From positions 310,001-374,000 of the forward strand of contig NZ_JAYXHR010000004.1 of NCBI RefSeq assembly GCF_036017065.1: a stretch of 64,000 nt of DNA. Reading direction: 5' to 3'. Of the stretch, positions 9,701-18,700 are shown one piece after another. Within the stretch, counting starts at the first letter, position 1, and every line of letters starts with the position of its first letter. Origin of the DNA: Uliginosibacterium sp036017065 (GTDB lineage: Bacteria; Pseudomonadota; Gammaproteobacteria; Burkholderiales; Rhodocyclaceae). Below the pieces are notes generated by a model. It did no database searches, was not told the DNA's origin, and saw only the letters and a program-made list of their open reading frames with translations. The translations under genes and the position numbers were made by a program.

Positions 9701-12700
9701 GGCCGACCTGCTCGGTGGCCGAGTAGCTGGCCTGCGCGATGATGGCCGTGGGCGCGTCGTTGACGGCCGCGATGTGGATCGTCGCCGAGTCGGAAGCAGT
9801 CAGCGCGCCGCCGCCGGTGTGGCCGCCGTCGTCCACCTGCAGCGTCAGCGTGTCGGTGGCCGGCGGCGCATCGTTGTCGATGAGGTAGTCCAGGCTGCTG
9901 CCATTGTTGCCGGCCAGCAGGGCGTTGATCTGCGCGAGCGTGCCGGTCAGCGTCAGCGTGCCGGTACCGGAACCGCCGATGACGACGCCGGTGGCCCCTG
10001 CGCTGGCAGTCAGGGTGCCGCTGACCACCGACAGCGTGGCCGTCACGCTGCTGCTGCCGGCATCGATGTCGTCGATCGACAGGCCGCTGCCCGCCAGTTG
10101 CAGGGTGCTGCCTTCCGTCGCGTTGTAGCTGGTCGGCGTGATCGTCGCCGTGGGCGCATCGTTCACCGCCGTGAGGGTGATGCTCACCGATTCGGAGTCG
10201 GTCAGTGCGCCACCGCCGGTGTTGCCACCGTCATTGACGGCGAAGCTCAGCGTGTCGGACGCCGGTGGGGCATCGCCGGTGTAGCGGTACAGGACGGTCG
10301 CACCGTTGTTGCCGGCCAGCAGGGCGTTGATCTGCGCCAGCGTGCCGGAGAAGCTGAGGGTGCTGGTGCCGGACCCGCCGACGACCACGCCGGTGGAGCC
10401 CGCCGACGCGCTCAACGTGCCGCCTACCACCGACAGCGTCGCGGTGATGGTGCCATTGCCGGCATCCACGTCACTGATCGACAGGCCGGTGCCATGCAGC
10501 GCCATGTCGACCTGCTCCGTCGCCGCGTAGGAGGCCTGCGCGATGTTGACCACCGGCGCATCGTTGGCGGCGGCGATGTTGATGACCGCGGAATCGCTGC
10601 CGGTGAGCGGCCCGCCGCTACCGGTGTTGCCGCCGTCATTGACCACCATGGTCAGCGTATCGGTGGCGGGTGGCGTATCGCTGTTGATGGCGTAACGCAG
10701 CGTCGCGCCGCCGCTGCCACTCAGGAAGTCGTTGATCTGGGTGACGGTGCCGACGATCCGTACCGAGCTGGCGGTCAGGTGGATGACGCTGGCGCCGGAC
10801 GAACCCACCGACGCCTGCAGCGTGCCGCTGACGACCGACAGCGTTGCCGAGATGGTGGCGGAGCCGGCATCCACGTCGCCGATCAAGATTCCGGTTCCCG
10901 CGAGGTGCAGGGTGGTCTGCTCGATGGCGTTGTAGCTGGCCTGGGTGATGGTGGCGGTCGGTGCGTCGTTCACCGCATCGACGTTGATGCTGATCGTGTC
11001 GCTGTCCGTCAGCACGCCGCCGGCACCGCTGTTGCCCTGGTCGGAGGTCGCGAAGCTGAGGGTGACGCTGCCGTTGAAGTTTGCCGACGGTGCGAAGACG
11101 AGGCCGTCCAGGGCGGCATTGATGGCAGCCTGGGTGCCGGTGAACACCATCGTGCCGTCGCCGCTGCCATCGCCGGTGGTGAAGTTCAGGCCGGTGACCT
11201 GGGACAGGGTCAGGACGCCGTTGGTCACCGACAGGGTGACTTGCAGGTCGCCGCCGTTGAGGTCGATGTCGCCCACCTGCAGCGCGTTGCCGTTGGCGCC
11301 GGAGAAGACCAGGGTGCCGTCTTCGCCGACGTTCTGCGTGCCGGGGAAGACATTCACGGGGGCATCGTTCACCGGGTCGACGTCGAAGGTGAAGGTGTTC
11401 GGGCTCGTCGAGAACGCGCCGAAGTCGTCCTGCACGCTGAAGTCGAAGCTGGCGTAGGCCACGCCGTTGGCATCCGCTGCCGGCGTGAAGACGAGGTGGC
11501 CGGCTGCGATGTCCGCCGCGCTGATGATGTCGCCGGTGGTCACTGCCACGCCGTTCAGCCACAGCGTGCCGGCCGCGGGCTGGCTGTCGATGCGCACGCC
11601 GGACAGGGTCTGGCCCGCATCCGCGTCGGCGAAGCCGAAGTCGCTTTCCTGCAGGACGTAGGCGGAGTCTTCGTCGAGGCTGGTCGAGCCGTCGCTGCCG
11701 GTCGGCGGCGTATTGGCGCCGACGTTGATCAGCAGGGTGGCGGTCGAGCTGAGGCCCTGGGGATCGGTCAGGGTGTAGGTGATGCTGGCCGGCCCGGTGA
11801 AGTTCAGCGTCGGTGTGAAGGTGATGGTGTTGTTGGCATTGACGACGGCCGAGCCTTCGGCCGGATCGACCACCGGGTTGCTGACCGTCAGCGTGACGAC
11901 GCTGTTGTCCGGGTCGGTGTCGTTGGCGCGGACGTTGACGGTGACCGGCGTGTTGATGGTGGTGGAGGCCGTGTCGTTGTTGGCCACCGGTGCGTCGTTC
12001 ACCGCTGTGACGTTGATGTCGTGCGTGCCGGTGTTGCTGTTGGTGGCGCCGTCGGTGACGGTGAAGCTGACCGTCCGGGTCAGCGCGCTGGGGTTGTCGC
12101 TGGTGTTGCGATAGGTCACCGAGCGCAGCGCGGCCTGGTAGTCCGCGACGCTGGCCGTGCCACTCAGCGTCAGCGTGCCGGTCCCGGCATTCCACACGCC
12201 GGTGATGCCGTTCTGGTTGCTGAAGGCCAGCACGTCCTGGCCTGTCGCGTAGTTGCCGGTGATGCGCACCGTGGCGCCGGTCAGGCTCGTGTTGTCGCTG
12301 TCGCTGACGGTCAGGGCCGTGTCGACCGGTGTGGCGGCGTCGTTCTCGGTGTATGCCAGTGCGCCGCCGCCGGTCGTGATCACCGGTGCGTCGTTAACGG
12401 CGCTGACGTTGATGTTGCGGGTGCCGGTATTGCTGTTGCTGCTACCGTCGTTGACGATGAAGCTGACGGTGCGTGTACTGGTGTTCGGGTTCTCGCTGTT
12501 GTTGGCGTAGGTGATGGAGCGCAGGGCTGCCTGGTAGTTGGCCACGCTCGACGAACCCGTCAGGGTCAACGTGCCGGTGCTGGCGTTCCACGAGCCGGTG
12601 ATGCCGTTCTGGTTGCTGAAGGCCAGCACGTCCTGGCCGTTCTGGTAGTTGCCGGTGATCTGGACGGTGGCGCTGCCGAGGTTGGCGCTGTCGATGTCGC

Positions 12701-15700
12701 TGAGTGTCAGGCCGTTGTCGGCAGCGACGGCGCCACTGTTCTCGGTGTAGGCCAGGGCTCCGCTGGTGGGCGTCACCACCGGGGCATCGTTCACCGCATT
12801 GACGGTGATGTTCACCGTGTCCGAATCGGACCGTGCGCCGCCGGAGCCGGTGTTGCCCTCGTCGGAAGTCAGGAGCGTCAGGACTGCGCTGCCGCTGTAG
12901 TTCGCGGTGGGTGCAAAGCTCAGGCCATTCAGTGCGGCGTTGATATTGGCGATGGTGCCGGTGAACACCATGCTGGCATCGCTGCTGCCGTCGCCGCTGC
13001 TGAAGCTGAGGCCGGTGAGTTGTGCCAGCGTCAGCACGCCGTTGGTGACGGACAGGGTGACGCGCACGCTGCCGCCGGCGGCATCCACGTCGGCAATCGA
13101 GATCTGGTTGCCATTGCCGCCGGAGAACACCAGCGCAGTGTCCTCGTTGGTGGCCTGGGCGCCCGGCACGGTGTTGACCGGCGCGTCATTGACCGCGGAG
13201 ACGGTGATGCCGACGGTGTCGGAATCGGTGGCGCCGTTGCCGTCGGTGGACAGCACGGTCAGCGTGTCGCTGCCGTTGTAGTTCAGGTTGCCACGATAGA
13301 CCAGGCTGGCCAAAGTGGCATTGATGTCCGCCTGCGAGCCCGACAGGGTGAGGGTGCCGGAGGCGTTGGCGCCGGCCGAGATACTGGCAGCGCCGGACAG
13401 GACCACGGTCAGCGAACCATTGTTCACCGACAGCGCCACCGAGATCAGGTTGTTGTCCGCATCCCCCACCGAGATGGTGGAGATCGCCAGGTCCGTATCT
13501 TCGGCCACGCTCTGCGCACCCGGCACGCTGTTGACCGGCGAGTCATTGACTGCGTTGACCGTGATGGCGATGTTGTCCGTGTCGGTCCGCGCACCGCCCG
13601 AGCCGGTGTTGCCCTGGTCGGAGGTGGTGATCGACAGCGTATCGGCGCCGTTGAAGTTCGCGTTCGGGTTGTAGGTCAGCGTGGCGAGCGCAGCGTTGAT
13701 GTTCGTGATGGTGCCGGTGAACACCAGCGTCGCATCGGCCGTGCCGTCGCCATTGGAGAAACTCAGGCCGGTGATCTGCGCCAGCGTCAGCACCCCGTTG
13801 GACACCGACAGCGTCACCTGCATGACCCCGCCAGCCGCATCCACGTCGGCAATCGAGATCTGGTTGCCATTGCCGCTGGAGAACACCAGTGCGGTGTCCT
13901 CGTCGGTGGCCTGGGCACCCGGCACCGTATTGACCGGTGCGTCGTTCACGGCGCTGACGCTGATGTTGCGGGTTGCCGTATTGCTGTTGAGCGCACCGTC
14001 GTTGACGGTGAAGCTCACCGTGCGATTGCTGGTGTTCGGATTGTCGCTGTTGTTGGCGTAGGTGATGGAGCGCAGCGCGGCTTGGTAGTTGGCGACGGTG
14101 GCCGAGCCGCTCAGGGTCAGCGTGCCGGTGCCTGCGTTCCACGAACCGGTGATGCCGTTCTGGTTGGTGAAGGCCAGTATGTCCTGGCCGTTCTGGTAGT
14201 TGCCGGTGATCTGGACGACCGCGCTTTCGATGTTCGTGTCGTCGACATCGGAAACGGTCAGGCCGTTGTCGATGGCCGTGGCGCTGGCGTTCTCGGTATA
14301 CGCCAGGGTGCTGCCGGTAGTGCTGACCACCGGTGCGTCGTTCACCGCCGCGATGTTGATCGTCGCCGTATCCGAGCCGGTTTTGGCGCCGCCACTGCCG
14401 ACGTTGCCGCCGTCGTTGACCGACAACGTGAGCGTGTCGGAGGCCGGCGGCGTGTTGGAGTTGTTGATGTAGCTGAGCGTGCCGGACAGGTTGCCGGCCA
14501 GCAGGTTGTTGATCTGCGTCAGCGTGCCGGTCAGCGTCAGCGTGCTCGTACCGCTGCCGCTGATGCCCGCGCCGGTGGTGCCGGCGGTGGCCGACAGCAC
14601 GCCGCTGACCGCGGACACGGTGACCGTGATGCTGTTGGCGGCGGCGTCCACGTCCGCGACTGACAGGCCGGTGCCGGACAGGGTGAGTGACACCTGTTCG
14701 GTGGCGTTGTAGCTGGTCGGCGTGATCGTCGCGGTCGGCGCGTCGTTGACCGCGGAGACGGTGATGCCGACGGTGTCGGAATCGGTGGCACCGTTGCCGT
14801 CGGTGGACAGCACGGTCAGCGTGTCGCTGCCGTTGTAGTTCAGGTTGCCGCGATAGACCAGGCTGGCCAGGGTGGCATTGATGTCCGCCTGGGTGCCGGA
14901 AAGAGTAAGGGCGCCGGAGGCGTTGGCGCCGGCCGAGATACTGGCAGCGCCGGACAGGACCACGGTCAGCGAACCATTGTTCACCGACAGCGCCACCGAG
15001 ATCAGGTTGTTGTCCGCGTCACCCACCGAGATGGTGGAGATCGCCAGGTCCGTGTCCTCGGCCACGCTCTGCGCACCGGGCACGCTGTTGACCGGCGAAT
15101 CGTTGACCGCGTTGACCGTGATGGCGATGTTGTCCGTGTCGGTCTTCGCACCGCCCGAGCCGGTATTGCCCTGGTCGGACGTGGTGATCGACAGCGTATC
15201 GGCGCCGTTGAAATTCGCGTTCGGGTTGTAGGTGAGCGTGGCGAGCGCAGCATTGATGTTCGTGATGGTGCCGGTGAACACCAGCGTCGCATCCGCCGTG
15301 CCGTCGCCGGTGGAGAAGCTCAGGCCGGTGAGCTGGGCCAGCGTGAGCACACCGTTGGACACCGACAGCGTCACCTGCATGACGCCACCCGAGGCATCCA
15401 CGTCGGCAATCGAGATCTGGTTGCCGTTGCCGCTGGAGAACACCAGCGCCGTGTCCTCGTCGGTGGCCTGGGCACCCGGCACCGTATTCACCGGTGCGTC
15501 GTTCACCGCCGCGATGTTGATGGTGGCGGAATCGGAGCCGGTCTGCGCGCCGCCGCTACCGGTGTTGCCGCCATCGTTGACCTGCAGGGTCAGGGTGTCG
15601 GAGGCCGGCGGTGTGTTCGAGTTGTTGATGTAGCTGAGCGTGCCGGACAGGTTGCCGGCCAGCAGGTTGTTGATCTGCGCGAGCGTGCCGGTCAGCGTGA

Positions 15701-18700
15701 GAGTGGCGGTGCCCGAGCCGCTGATGCCCACGCCGGTGGTGCCGGCCGTGGCCGACAGCACGCCGCTGACGACCGACAGCGTGGCGGTCACGCTGCTGCT
15801 GCCGGCGTCCACGTCGGCGATGCTCAGGCCGGTGCCGGCGAGCGTCAGCGTGGTCTGCTCGGTGGCGTTGTAGCTCGTCGGCGTGATCGTCGCGGTGGGC
15901 GCGTCGTTCACCGCCGCGATGTTGATGGTGGCGGAGTCCGAGTTGGTCTGCGCGCCGCCGCTGCCGGTGTTGCCGCCGTCATTGACCTCCAGGGTCAGGG
16001 TGTCGGAGGCCGGCGGGGTGTTGGAGTTGTTGATGTAGCTGAGCGTGCCGGACAGGTTGCCGGCCAGCAGGTTGTTGATCTGCGCGAGCGTGCCGGTCAG
16101 CGTGAGAGTGGCGGTGCCCGAGCCGCTGATGCCCACGCCGGTGGTGCCGGCCGTGGCCGACAGCACGCCGCTGACGACCGACAGCGTGGCGGTCACGCTG
16201 CTGCTGCCGGCGTCCACGTCGGCGATGCTCAGGCCGGTGCCGGCGAGCGTCAGCGTGGTCTGCTCGGTGGCGTTGTAGCTCGTCGGTGTGATCGTCGCGG
16301 TGGGTGCGTCATTCACCGCCGCCACGCTGATGTTGCGGGTGGCAGTGTTGCTGTTGGTGGCGCCGTCATTGACGGTGAAGCTCACCGTGCGGGTGCTGGT
16401 GCTGGGGTTCTCGCTGGTGTTGACGTAGGTGATGGCACGAAGCGCCGTCTGGTAGTTGGCGACCGTGGTGGTGCCGGTGAGCGTCAGGGTGCCGGTGCCG
16501 GCGTTCCACGAGCCGGTGATGCCCAGCTGGTTGGTGAAGGCCAGCACGTCCTGGCCGTTCTGGTAGTTGCCGGTGATCTGCACCACCGCGCCGGTCATGT
16601 TGGTGGTGTCGGCGTCCGTCACCGTCAGGCCGGCGTCGATGGCGGTGGCGCTGTTGTTCTCGGTGTAGGCCAGCGTGCTGCCGGTGGTGGTCACCACCGG
16701 CGCGTCGTTCACCGCGGCGACGCTGATGTTGCGGGTGGCGGTGTTGCTGTTGGTGGCGCCGTCATTGACGGTGAAGCTCACCGTGCGGGTGCTGGTGCTG
16801 GGGTTCTCGCTGGTGTTGACGTAGGTGATGGCACGAAGCGCCGTCTGGTAGTTGGCGACCGTGGTGGTGCCGGTGAGCGTCAGGGTGCCGGTGCCGGCGT
16901 TCCACGAGCCGGTGATGCCCAGCTGGTTGGTGAAGGCCAGCACGTCCTGGCCGTTCTGGTAGTTGCCGGTGATCTGCACCACCGCGCCGGTCATGTTGGT
17001 GGTGTCGGCGTCCGTCACCGTCAGGCCGGTGTCGATGGCGGTGGCGCTGTTGTTCTCGGTGTAGGCCAGCGTGCTGCCGGTGGTGGTCACCACGGGGGCG
17101 CTGTTGGACGCCGCCACACTGATGGTGCGCGTCGCGGTGTTGCTGTTGATGGAGCCGTCGTTCGCCGTGAAGCTGACCGTGCGGTTGCTGGTGTTGGGGT
17201 TGTCGCTGGTGTTGGCGTAGGTGATCGAGCGCAGGGCGGTCTGGTAGTTGGCCTTGCTCGATGTCCCCGTCAGGGTCAGGGTGCCGTTGGCGGCGTTCCA
17301 CACGCCGGTGATGCCGTTCTGGTTGCTGAAGGCCAGCACGTCCTGGCCGTTCTGGTAGTTGCCGGTGATCTGGACGACCGCGCTCTCGAGGTTGGAGTCG
17401 TCGACGTCCGTCACCGTCAGGCCGTTGTCGATGGCTATCGCGCCATTACCCTCGGTGTAGGCCAGCGTGCTGCCGGTGGTGGTCACCACGGGGGCGTCGT
17501 TGACTGCGCTGACGGCGATGTTGCGGGTTCCGTCGCCCGTCGCGCTGCCGTCGTTGACCGTGAAGGTGACGGTGCGCGTGCCCGCACTCGGGCTCTGGCT
17601 GGTGTTCTGGTAGGTGACGGCGCGCAACGCGGTCTGGTAGTTGGCGACCGTGGTGGTGCCGGTCAGCGTCAGCGTGCCGCTGGCAGCGTCCCAGCTACCG
17701 GTGATGCCGAGCTGGTTCACGAAGGCCAGCACGTCCTGGCCGTTCTGGTAGTTGCTGGAGATGCGGACGGTGGCGCCGGTCAGGTTGGTGTTGTCAGCAT
17801 CCGTCACCGTCAGTGCGTTGTCGATGGCGACCGCGCCGGCGTCTTCGTTGTAGGCCAGGTTCGTGCCGGTAGTGGTCACCACCGGCACGTCATTGACGGC
17901 TGCGATGTTGATGGTCGCCGTGTCGCTGCCCGAGGCCGCGCTGTCCTGCGCGCTTATCGTCAAGGTGACCGTGGCTGGCGGTGTGTCACCTGCCAGGCGA
18001 TAGATCAGCGTGGCGCTGTTGTTGCCTGCCAGGAAGTTGTTGAGCTGCGTCAGCGTGCCCGTGATGACGAGCGAGTTCGTGCCGTTGCCGGAGCTGATGC
18101 TGACGCCCGATGAGCCTGCAACCGCCGTGATCTGCGAGTTCGCATTGTTGGTCGAGAACGTGACGGTGAGCGAGTCCCCGTCCGCATCGCCGACCGAGAT
18201 GCCGGTGCCGTGCAGGTTGAGGTTTACCTGCTCCGTCGCGTTGTAGCTGGTCGGTGTGATGGTCACCGTGGGGGCGACGTTCGGTGCGGCCTTGATGGCG
18301 ACCCCGATCGCGGCATGGTCCGACCCGTTGTCGATGCTCGACCAGGTCATCGAGGTGGAGCTGCCGGACGCGATGCGGTAGCTGCTGGCACCCGTCGGGT
18401 TGTTGCTGTCGGGACCGACCTGGCGGTTCCACAGTTGCGTCTGGGTGCCGCCGACGTTGGGCAGGTCGTCCTGCTCTCTCAGCGCGATGACGTCAATCAC
18501 CATGTCGCCGTTGGCGGTCGATACCGAGGCGCTGGAGTTGGTGCCTGTGCCGTCGTCGGTCTTCGGTGTGCCGAAGGGTGCGCTCTGGTTGACCCCGGTG
18601 AAGTTCGTGGCGCCGGCCACGAACTGGTGCGCCACGCCGTAGGTCACGACCACGTTGGCAGTGCCGGCGGTCGGGTTGAGCAGGTACCAGATTTCCGAGG

